From Corythucha ciliata (Eukaryota; Arthropoda; Insecta; Hemiptera; Tingidae), in assembly GCA_038030265.1 (NCBI GenBank), contig CM075938.1:6239009-6303008 (forward strand): 64,000 nucleotides of DNA. The letters run 5' to 3'. The first letter of the stretch is position 1; each line of letters opens with the position of its first letter. The notes beneath the pieces are model-generated. The model saw nothing but the letters and a program-made list of their open reading frames with translations. It did not search any database and was not told where the DNA came from. The translations under genes and the position numbers were made by a program. Positions 33,170 to 44,500 of this stretch are shown piece after piece.

Positions 33170-33295
33170 TCTAATTTTTATTTCGGGTCGAAGTCGGGCC
33201 GGGCCGAGTCGGGCTTCAGCTCTCAGCCCGGCCCGGCCCGAAAAATCTGCGGCCTTACCCGAAGCCCGGCCCGAGCCCGAGGCCATCCCTAGTTC
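33170..33295 (+). repeat. GC-rich hairpin repeat
   Basis: GGGCCGGGCC and GGCCCGGCCC runs form an inverted arrangement in otherwise AT-rich DNA. It resembles simple-sequence cores of non-autonomous elements; no gene assigned. Confidence 0.45.
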
Positions 33296-33420
33296 CGAGA
33301 ACTGTAATGATCGCGGGGACATGGAAACAAGCGTTCTCATAGCGAAAATTGCTCCCAGGAAGGTCCCAGGCAACTAAGAAATTCCAGCGGAACCTTTTTT
33401 CCCCTCGGGTTACTGAAGCA
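33296..33420 (+). repeat. Third copy of the inverted-repeat edge sequence
   Basis: Contains the edge words of the ~707-bp arms (GCGGGGACATGGAAACAAGC) and further sequence that is the reverse complement of about 34178-34283. This makes three copies of the edge segment (30275-30318, here, and 34178-34283). Confidence 0.65.
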
Positions 33421-34242
33421 AGCCGAAAACCTAACCGTGTTGAGGGGTGTATAGAGCATTGAGGGCAGAAAAACGGCTCTGAATAACTGAGTTTTTGGGA
33501 GTTCATGGCGAGTTTCTCTCTTCTACTCATTATTTGATAGCTCTATGAGTTTGAGCCAAAAAATTTGAATAAAAAAGCCGATGAATCAAGCCAAGTATAT
33601 CCCATTTTGCTCATTCCTCCCACTTTTTTTTGATGCTGAGGTCGATATCTCCATGAAAAATGAATCGATTTCATTTTATGACTAGGTCACTCGATCTTAT
33701 GAAATGAGGAGTTTCGGCCTGAAACTAAAAGAGCTACCTTCACTTCAAGAAATCGGCGATAACTTCGTCCGAACTTTATTAGGATATTTCTTAGGCACGT
33801 TTTCTATTACAGATCGAGAATTTTTTTCGACTTATTTGATATTGGACTTCTATGTGAAATAACACGTCAGAAAGGTAATTTCGTACATTTTCCAACCCAC
33901 TCCTCAGTTGTAGCGTGGAGACAAATAATTGGCCTACAACAGTAGTTTTTAAATAGATTAACAACTAACGGCATCATATCATACTATCGTCATATCGGGG
34001 CATGGTTAGTAGTAGGCGCAGGTAAAAGTGAGTTAGTGTTCTAGGGTTAAAGAGATTAACAACTATAACAAAAAAACAGCAAAGAACTGTAATTATCTGT
34101 ACGACTGAAGTCGCATTGCAGGTAAATCACGTTGTCTACCACGCAAGCAAAAGTTCTGCAGTACGTTTTCCGGCGGTAAACCGAGGGGAAAAAAGGAATT
34201 TCTTAGTTGTCTGGGACCTTTTCATGAGCAATTTTCGATATG

Positions 34243-34949
34243 AGAATGCTTGTTTCCATGTCCCCGCGAACATTACAGTTCTCGGAACGGACAGGCCGAA
34301 TATCCTCATCTACAGCTAACTTTGACGTAAAATGAGCCTTAAAACGGTTAAAGACACATTAGTTCAAGCTATTTTTCAAATTACCTGTGATAAGTTAACA
34401 AAACTAGTTTATCTGATAGCCGTTTTCATCAAATTAACAGGACACCCCTTAAAAATAACAGTTTTTGTTGTTAGGGAATTTTCTCCTACTGCGTGTATCT
34501 CGACACCTATCGGAGATAAGCGAGTATCATTTTTGTTTTTTGTAAAGAGAATTTCATGATGATTAACTTCTTTGCTATGCACCAATGTCGTAACGTCAAC
34601 GGCGAGGACGCTACAACGCATTGTTCATAAAAAGCAGTGAAGGGGTTCGAGAATAGTGTCACTTTTAACGCTATTATCTCTTAAGCGGTTGAAGCTACAA
34701 AAATCTTGTCGAAGACTAATTTTTGAGGAATTTTGTCAACTTTGTTTTGTTATCCCATGTGTGTTTGGGTGGGACCTAGAGTTTACGAACTACAGGTAAT
34801 AAAGTGAAAAATTATGTACGTTTTGCTACGTCCAGCAGCTAGCTCGTGGGCTAGAGGCGGGGACTTTTGAGTCCACCATCTCCAGACCCCTCCGAACAAA
34901 TCCCAATCACTACTTTAGAGTTACCAGCTGGTTCAATCTATGCCTTTCC
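34243..34949 (-). repeat. Right arm of the ~707-bp inverted repeat
   Basis: Reverse complement of 29611-30318. The arms are separated by 3.9 kb containing smaller repeats. Confidence 0.88.
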
Positions 34950-36149
34950 AAAAAGCATTCGTTTACTAGACTATTTAGAAAAACATTAAATTGCACAGAT
35001 TTTTCGCCCTCCCCCCTTCCCACAAAAAGCCTCGGCCTGCATGGCCATAGGTGTTCAAACCTCATCTTTGTAATCAGACTGGCGATTTATATAATAAATC
35101 AGAGTCAATTTTCATAGCCGTTAATTCCTAAAATTTCAAGTTCGGCGTGTTCTTGTACTTGACACAGTAATAGTTTTCTGGAAATCATCAGTCATCGCCC
35201 CTCTTCAATGTGGAGCTTCTATGGACTTCAAATCATCGTGAGACAAACATAATTTACCTCCTCACTAACACAGAGCAAATTAAGCTCGTGCTCGCGCAAG
35301 AAATTAAAATGAGTACGAATTGGATCAAAAAGTGACTTTCCTGTGTTTTGAAATTGCGCCACCATGTGTGCGTGAAAGCAGCACCTGCCGGTCTCATGAT
35401 GAGAGAGAAAATAGAACAAATTAAAATAAATGTAATTGCCAGAACCTTTTGAAATTAATAAAAGCTAACTTTTTGTTCATTTTCGCCGCCCAAATCATCA
35501 TATTTTTTGTCTGGTCTAAGAAACTGTATTTTAGAGATGGGTCGACGGTATATTATTAGGCCGTGGCCGGTTTAATTCGAGTCATAAGAGACGGTATAGC
35601 GCAATTCCACAAATTTGTGACCCCGACTTAAGTTTTTGTATAAAATCCAGCTGAATCGGACGTCTTACACCCTAAGATTTTGGCTTATAAAAGAGAGCAC
35701 CAAGCACTCCTCGAGGGGCATATTACCGAGCGTCAAATTCTCTATTTTGAGACGTTTGATTTCGCTAAATTTTATACAAAAAGTTAAGTTGACTTCTTGT
35801 GGAGTCTCATTTTTAAGTGGAGTCCCAAGTGAATTGTGGAGTCCCATTTTTCCATCCTTTTGGACATTAATTAAGCCGGCTAAACATCAATAAACCAACA
35901 CCCACCCGAAAAAACAAATGTTCCTGCTTTAGACAAAAATAGGATTAACTGGACGACGCAAATGAACAAAAAGTTAACTTTTTATTTATTTTACGAGGTT
36001 CCGGGAAAGAATTCTCAATTAGACGTTTCCCTCTTTACTAATTAAATTCTGTTTATCCTCAGTTATTTTATTATTGGAGAGCTCTAGTATAAAATATGAC
36101 AAAGAAACACAACAAACCGCTCTCCGACATCCTTTAGCGCGTACTGAGG
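34950..36149. other. Intergenic stretch without recognised genes
   Basis: No conserved frame or element ends recognised. Short repeats of GTGGAGTC occur near 35800-35850. Confidence 0.35.
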
Positions 36150-38217
36150 CAGTGGCGAGGGGGGCGGACCGCCCCGGGAAACATGAAAAAATTGGGCTTT
36201 TTAAGTAGAAAGAATGGCTAAAATCGCTTGTACAATTGAGAAAAACGCTGATTCGCGGCTGAAATTGAGAAAAATTTCTATAAAAGCGGTTGTTAATATT
36301 GAGAAAAAGTGCTAATTCACAGCTGAAATTGAGAAAACGCGTATTTTTAAAACATTTTATTCCATTTGCCGACTAGTTTCTTCGACTATAGTAACTTCGC
36401 AATGCAATGAGACAAACGGTAATTCGATGGGTAGAATAAGAGAGAAAAATTAGTTAAGAAACGCGAATTTGTGGAAAGAATACACAAAAAGTGCTAGTTC
36501 ACAGCTGAAATTGAAGGGGAAAAACGCTAAAATTGAGAAAAATTCCTGAAATTTTGAAAACTAGTTCTTTCGGCCAAAAATGGAGAAAAAACCGCTAATT
36601 CTTGGCTAGAATTGTGATTAAGCGCAACAACATGGGGCTTTAAAACTTAAGAAACATCCCTAGTTCACAGCTGTAATTGAGGCAACGCAAAATCACGAAT
36701 TCTTGGGGCAAACTCGGAACTGAAATTGGGAAAAACCCATTATTCACGCGGCTAAAACTGAGAAAAGCGCTAATTCAAGGACAAAAAAAGAAAAAAAAGC
36801 GAATTCACGTCTTAAAAATGAAGAAACAAGCTATAATTCATAGCTAAAATTATTAGTGCAACAATTAGGAGCTATAAACATTGAGAAAAAAAGGGAATTC
36901 ACAGCTCTGGGGAGAAATGCCAACTCATGGTATCTCGGGGCAACATTGGGACTGAAATTGAGAAAAAGCGGTAATTCACTAGTGAAATGGACAAAAACGC
37001 GAATTCGCGTCTAAAAGAAGAGGAAAACAATAGTTCATGTCCGTAAAATTACGATTTTTCGGATAAAATCGAGAAAAAGTGCTATAATTCGCAGCTAAAA
37101 TTAAGAAATGTGCTACTTCACTGCTAAAATTAAAGAAAAAACGCTTATTCACAGCTTGAAAATGAGAAAACGCCAACTCGCCCGATTCTTGGGGCAATTT
37201 CGGGGCTGACACGGAGAAATGCGCTCTTTTCACGCGGCTAAAACTGAGAAAAACGCTAATTCACGGATAAAAAAATGAACAACGCGAATTTGAGTCTAAA
37301 AATAGAGGAAGACGCTATTGTGATAAAGTGTTACAATTTGGCAGCTTCAAAATTTGAGAAAAAGCGCAAATTCACACCTAAAATTGAAATAACGCCAACT
37401 CACGGATTCTCAGGGATGAGACTGACATTGAGAAAAAGCGCTGATTCACGGCGTGAAACAGAGAAAGATGCGAATTCGCGTCTAAAAATGGAGGAAAACT
37501 CTAATTCCCAGCTAAGGTACCTTTGAAAAATTGCGATTTTACGGATAAAATCGAGAAAAAGTGCTATAATTAGCAGTTAAAATTAAGAAATGTGCTCATT
37601 CGCTGCTGAAATTGATGGTAAAAAAAGACGAATTCACAGCTGAAATTGAGAGAACACCACTCGCGGATTCCTGAGGCAACTTGGGAATAAAATTGAGAAA
37701 AAGTGCTAATTCAAGCGGCTAAAACTATGAAAAAGTGCTAATTCGCGGGTAACAAAGACAGAAAAACACGAATTGGCGTTTAAAACGGGAAAAAAGCGCC
37801 AATTCGCGGATTAAATTTAGAAAACTTGCTAATTTGCGGATAAAATTGGGAAAGAGCACTCAAACGTTACCCAATTTGCAGATTCTTGAGGCAAACTTCG
37901 GGACTAAGAGCTTATAAAAAGCGCCGATTCGCGTCTAAAAATGAGAAAATTAGCTAATTCGCGGATAAAATTGAAAAAAGCTATAATTCGCAGTATTATA
38001 GCTATGAAAGTATGCTAGTAGAATTGAGAAAAAACGCTCATTCGCTGTTTAAATTGAGAAAACGCTCGTATACGGTTTTCGGAGGCAATTTCGTAGCTAA
38101 AATTGAGAAAAAATATGTACTTCAACGCTACTAAAAAGTATTTCTAGTTTAATTAGAGACTGAAGGGCCTCCTAAAGGTTTCCGTCCCGGGCCCCGATTG
38201 GTGTTGTTCCGCCACTG
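36150..38217. mobile_element. hAT-like non-autonomous element filled with family b minisatellite
   Basis: The ends CAGTGGCG (36150) and CGCCACTG (ending 38217) are inverted, and next to them lie GC-rich CCCGGG words. Short CAGTGGCG termini are common in hAT-like elements. The interior is nearly all degenerate ~30-bp units of the GCTAATTCACGGCTAAAATTGAGAAA type in one orientation. No 8-bp target duplication could be recognised, so the class is inferred. Confidence 0.55.
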
Positions 38218-39023
38218 CGACATCTACGTTACAGGTGAATTTTTTTCGGAAGGTGCATACGACAAACATGCTTAAATGACCTAAAACTTCAAAAGTCGCG
38301 TATTTATTAACTGTTGGATTATTTTATGAACGGATCACGATTTATGCTCTATTTTGCCATAAATAAACCTCAAAAAATAGATTTATGAGTAAGTTCTGAC
38401 CCATGAAACTTCCGGTGTTCTACGGTTGATGCAGTGAGTTACTAATGGATCGAATTATGGTATTACGGGTTGTAGGGTCGTAATTATTCTTTGGACTAAT
38501 TAGGTACGAGTTCAATAGCGGTGGAAAAGCAGGAAAACTCGTATCATGTAATATATTATGAGTTAGTACCGTTCACCATCTCAAACCAACCATCCCTTTT
38601 GGAATTGTGACCTGATTTATGGACTAATATCTAATATCCCAATAAACTATTTAACAAGTAGGTACTATTTTCCTAAAACTGTCCGTCACCCAAGCAAAAA
38701 TACGACCCCAATGCTTTCGTGTCGTGATGGATAGCCGACGCCGCTAGAAGTTAGGAAATTGATTGGGACCACTACCTAATACTACGAAAGCCAGAGCCTT
38801 ATTCACCCTTCTCCCCTCCTCACGCACTTTAATTGCTAGTAACAAGTGCATTTTGCATGTAAGAAACTCTAAAAACGCTATATTTCTCAGATTTCCTCTC
38901 AGTTTCGACTCGCTTCAAGAGTGCGAGGCACTAATATTTCCATCTTCTTCGATTATTTTAGTTAACAGTTTATTCATTTGTAAAAATTATTAGTAATAAA
39001 TTAACGAAAACTTGAAAAATTTT
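38218..39023. other. Region downstream of unc80
   Basis: No gene recognised. It includes the unc80 3' UTR with a minus-strand AATAAA at 38969-38974. Confidence 0.45.
38969..38974 (-). terminator. Poly(A) signal AATAAA of unc80
   Basis: A minus-strand AATAAA lies 50 bases after the TAG stop at 39024-39026, a typical distance for a compact 3' UTR. Confidence 0.55.
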
Positions 39024-41562
39024 CTAAATTAAAGTATCTTCGTCGAAGACCATGAGAAGTGAATGTTGAGACGTCGTCGTGTCCGGTGACAGACTCTCGT
39101 GTCCTCCTCCAGCCCCTCCGTCACTGCCACCTCTCGGTAGAGTGGAACCACCTCCGCATGACGACGACAGTGTCGAAGCGTTGTCCAGTGGGACCATCAC
39201 CAGGGAGCTATTGTTCTCGCGGTAGCCCGATGTCGACGACGTTTGCGACATGTCGTCTTCCCAGGAGGGGTTATTGTCACCGACGCTGCCTCGCGCCAGG
39301 GTTCGTCCTCGCCAGGTTCCCTCTGCTTTTAATCGTTGAAAAAAATTATTAAAACGCGAGAGTTTTCAAAATGGATCTTCACCTTTGGGACCACTGCTGT
39401 TGCTGCCACTGCCATTTGAATCGTGAGAAGAGGGAACTGGCGTTGGAGCTGTGACAGTCGGTGCGGCCATGGGTGTGGGCAGTGGAGGACTCGTCGGTTT
39501 GAAGGAAGCGTCCTGGCTTGACGATGGAGGGGACTTTTGACTGTTACCATTTTCTTGGTCTTTGAAAATTGATGGCTCTGACTTGTGGGTCTTCAATTAA
39601 TACACACGGGATAAGAGTTATTATCCGAATTATATTGATGACGATCAAAACTTGAAATAAGGGATGTACCTCGATGCGACTTTTTCTTAGTCGGAACGTC
39701 TTTCTGCTCTGGGCTTTTGAACGTTGAAGGCGAGGTCGCGACGGCCTTCCAGATCCATTATTGTTGAGGTGTTCATCTTCTTGATTCAAAATTTCACTAC
39801 CTGTTGTTTTAAAAACAAAACAAACGTTTATGTTCTACGTATGAGCATCGTGTTCAATGCTTTTCACTTACTGGCCGCTTGCTTTGCTAATGGTGGTGGC
39901 TCGTGGCTCTGAACAGGAACTGACGGCACTGAAGAAACAGATTCTTTGCAAAGAAAAAGTGGATTTTAGTTTTTCTCGAGATTAGTTGGAATAATATCGC
40001 ATTGTCAGCTGTGTTGTGAATACCTCGATGAACTGGAAGATGAGGTCCGTGTTGATTCGACCCAGTCAATAAATCGATTAAAGACGGCCTGTGTTTTCCA
40101 GTTGCTGCCGGATGAGATACCGGTGGATCTGGTGCTTCTAGTTTTGTCTGTTGCTCTTCTAGAAAAAATTATTACGTTTTTACGTACACATGAGCTCGAA
40201 CCGTATAGTGTAACTTGGGTCATATGTAACTAAGAGTGATGGCTCTCATGCACTAATACCCAGCTCTCATCCCATCTAGGAATCCACGAGCTTTCAATGT
40301 TTACTTACTCAATTTTCCGTTGTCCAATTCTTCATTCACCAACTTCATTTCTCTCATGAGATCCGCTAGTAACGCTCCACGGCATTTCGGTCCTGAAAGG
40401 CACCCTCCGGACATTCGTTCTCGAACTATGAAATGTATGTGGCGCTCGACTTCACTCAATGGTGTCATGTTCAGCTGAAAATTATAAGTCAGTAGTGACA
40501 CTATAAACTAAGTTTTATTCATTTCTATTTCACCGTCCGGTTACCTTTATTTTGATAAAAGGTTGCATTAGGACAAATAAAGGCGGCCTTTGCGTGACAA
40601 CAAACTCGATGAAGCTCCAAAAATACTGTCTAGCGTCTGTCACTTTTGACAGTTCTTGAACTGTTCGGGCTATCCTGGGCCAGTCTTTCTCCAGCTCGCT
40701 CTCGAAGCACGTTATTAAAATTTTAAGCGCTGGAAAATGAGTTCGACTATTTATAATCTTGAAAAATGGCACACCCTGATCTTTTACAAACCTAGAAAGG
40801 AGACTTGGTACAGTGTTTTTGTGACTGCCCTTGGTGGCTTGGTGAAAGAGAATGACCCTCCTCTCAAATCGACGGTAGCTTTGAAATTAGGCACGGTCAC
40901 AGGGCTTCGAGCCGACGGTGGGTACATGGCGTACAGTACGGTCGTGAGTGTGTACTGAATGTCTTGCTCTCGCATGATGTGCACATCTAGCAATTATAAT
41001 AAGTAGAAAATCGAAAATTGTGCTCGTTTCAAGGTGCTCAGCGCCTATACCTTTTCTTCCGCTTCCAACTCTCAGACACAAAGGCATCAGTAGATTCATG
41101 AGCATGCACTCAGTTTTTTCGTGAGTTGGAAACAACGTGCTTCCTCCACAAACCTGTTCCAGAGTGTAGGATTCCTAGAAGAAGAAAAAACTTCAACTGT
41201 AGCGGTTCATTATTGATTTTTTGTGTAAACTTCGCCTAGCTAACCCCAACAGCTAAGATTTGAAGAGCTATCAAACGAACGACCATGTCGCAGAAATTCG
41301 GTGGCGGTACTTGACTCATGAGAGCGACAGTCGCTGATGATATATTCTCGCATAGGCCTGACGCTGTGTCTCCGATAATGAGGGACTGCGAAGAATAATT
41401 TTGTTGACAGTAAAGCGGGGTGGAAAAAGTATAAAAAGTGGCCGTTTTACTTGGCACGTATTGACGAGGGTCTTCAAATGTTGCATATGGACAATGTACG
41501 GGTACTTTGACATTGTTTCGTAGACTCCTCGAATCAACCCGCTGGCAGCCTCCCAATCGACG
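39024..41562 (-). other. unc80: unc80 exon group 2 (11 exons, C-terminus)
   Basis: Inferred exons: 41562-41451, 41385-41245, 41174-41051, 40985-40792, 40729-40545, 40474-40309, 40158-40024, 39946-39872, 39801-39669, 39592-39382 and 39327-39024 with stop TAG at 39024-39026. The first exons encode conserved helical segments (VDWEAASGLIRGVYETMSK, PPLFVLMQPFIKIK); the last four encode a low-complexity Ser/Pro/Gly-rich tail before a short conserved acidic terminus. Confidence 0.75.
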
Positions 41563-44500
41563 CTTTTCTATTAATTTAAATATGAATCATTAATTCAATT
41601 TGGTCCAATAGCTATACATATAACTTATATCCAATAAACCTCTTACCCGATGAAATATAATAACTGTTCATAATAAAACTCTTTATCCTCCACCCTCCTC
41701 TCTCCTTGCAAAAAACTAACAGACAAGCAGCACGCCTAAATTGAAATCGAATATTCTTCTTCCACTTCTTCCCTTTTAATTGTATAAAAAGCCTCCGAGA
41801 GCTCGACCTTTTGCTTAGTAGTTGTTATCGTGAAGTAACGTTCAGTTGTGTTCCATTAATAAACTTTTTTTCTTTTTTTAAAAACGAGTTTTTCGGTCTC
41901 GCGGATTTATTTGGCGCAGTCGGTAGGACAGTCTTCGCGGTTCATTGTGAAACGTTCGTTTTAACGACAGTGGAAGACATCCTCACCTATAAAGGAACCA
42001 ACGCCAGTGAACGATAAAACCACGGTTCACTACTCGAAGCCACAGAAAAAAAAAGACGGCATCAAAAAGGCCATACCCGAAATCAGCAAAGAGGAATGCT
42101 CTACCTCCTACTGTGAGTAGTAGTTATTTTGATTGCTTAGAGAACATTGTGTTCCCCTGCCAATCACCGCCCGATTTCGAAAAATTAAAAATGAATCATC
42201 AACAACAACAAGAAGTTCAACCCCAAGGCCAGGGCGTTAACTTCGGCCCCGAAACGCTCAGGGCTTTGCAAAGGCAACTCCGCGCCTTAGAGCCACCTCA
42301 AATAAAAAAATGTCATCTCGACATGGTCCCCGAATTTCAAGGGGAACCTGAAATTCTTCAAAAATTTATAGAAAATAGTGAAATCCTTCTCGAAAACTTC
42401 ACAAACCCAGAAGATCCAACCAACATTCAAACCGCTTCGTTTTGAATGGGATCATCGCAAAAATCAGAGGCCCCGCGGCCCAGAAAATAAACTCCCACCC
42501 CTTTTCAACGTGGGCGGAAGTGAAGAACGCTCTACTCGCTTCATTCAACGACAAAAGGGACGTCTACACCCTTTTAAGTCAGCTATCAACGCTAAAACAA
42601 AACTCCAAGTCCGACTTCGAATATTTTGACGAAGTACAAAAAACCCTCCACTTAATAATTGCTCAAATTCGTAATAATCCCTTAGAATACTCCCCCACGC
42701 TAATTCCTTTTATGGAAAAATATGCTCTAAGGTGTTTGTTAAATGGGATGAATGGGTTTGTGGGGAATATTTTAAAAACTAAGTCGCCGAAAGACTTAAA
42801 TGAAGCCGTCTCCCTCCTAACAAATGAATATCAATTTTCCAGGCGGGGAAACTCTTCCAACACCCAAAATCAAAAACCCCGCACAAGCCAAATCCAAACA
42901 CGCAATATCAGAAACCACCCCCAAAATATACTAGCAATAATTCTTACTTTACTCCCGCTCATCCAACCTTTTCGAAACCCCGTTATAACCAGCCTTTCAA
43001 TAAAACTCAGAACTATAATTTCCGGAAAAACGATTACACACCTGAACCAATGAGTGTTCAGACAACTTTAAATAATTGTGAAACTCAGGAACCATACGAA
43101 ACTTCTGATTCCGGAGACCATTTTTTAGGGGAAACTGCTGTGACGCCAGACGCATAAACCTTATGCACCTGGAAAAGTCACAGCAGCTACCTTTTATTAC
43201 CTCACCCTCAAACTTAAAAATCCTCATTGACACCGGAAGTTCGAGCAGTTTTATCAAAGCCTCTATCAGCGAAAAGATTCGAGAGGATAACTTTTCTGTA
43301 AAAACCGCCCATAGCGAGAGCTCTGGGACACACAGCATTGTGCTGAGCAGTAAAGAATTTTTCGGGAAAACTAAAGTCCCATGTAAACTTTTCATTTTTA
43401 ATTTCCACGATTCCTTCGACATCCTTCTCGGGTTAGACACCCTTAGGAGGCTAAAAGCCACGTTGCAGTTAGGAACGGGAACAAATACATTGAAATTGGG
43501 GAAAACAAGTATACCCCTGGAAATGCACTCCGTCCCTCAAGTTGAGGGAAAATTCCCTATTAAAGGACGATCTGGTAGGCAAATTGAACTCCATTTGCAA
43601 GGAGTGAAAAATGGTACAGCCCTAGTTCACTACAGTCGTGCCGGAAATATCGAAATCCCCGAATGCCTTGTGAACGTAGAGGATCACAAAGCCTACTGTC
43701 TTGCAATTAACTTGGGAAATGAAGAAAGAAAAATCGCCCTCAAAAGGTCTGAACAATCTAGAAGCGGAACCCTGCTGCATTGAGCAGACAGAGTCCAAAA
43801 TTGCCTGGGAAACAGAGGAAGTACCAAATAATAGAGGAAGAAACAAAACAAAAATATCAGAACTCATTGGTAAAATGAGATTAGACCATCTCAACAGGGA
43901 GGAAAAAAGAGAAGTGATAAAAGTCATCACCGAATTTTCAGATATACTTTATGACGAAAATCAAAAATTGAGTACCACAACAGGTGCCAAACGCGTCATC
44001 CGTACCACAGACGAAATACCCGTGTATTCCAAATCTTACAGATATCCAGAAATCTTTAAAACAGAAATCAAATCTCAAATTAAGAAACTCTTAGAAGACG
44101 AAATAATTCAACCGTCGAACTCCCCTTATAACGCCCCTATTTGGATCGTCCCTAAAAAGAAGGACGCCTCCGAAATTCCAAAATACAGAATGGTAATTGA
44201 CTACAGGGCGTTGAATAAAAAAACCATCGACGATAAGTACGATCTGCCTAATATTGAAGATATACTGTCAAAGTTGGGAAATTGTAATTATTTTATAACC
44301 ATAGATCTTGTATCTGGCTTCCACCAAGTCGAAATGGAAAGATCGAGCGTCCCCAAAACGGCGTTTAGAACGGAAACAGGAAAATGGGAGTTTCGAAAAA
44401 TGCCGTTCGGATTAAAGAACGCCCCATCTACTTTTCAAAGACTTATGGATAATTGCCTTCGAGGACTCCAAAACGAAATATGCGCCTGTTTCATGGACGA

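Noticed and set aside
33081..33377. Open frames through the GC-rich block on both strands
   Set aside because: Created by simple GGGCCGGGCC-type repeats.
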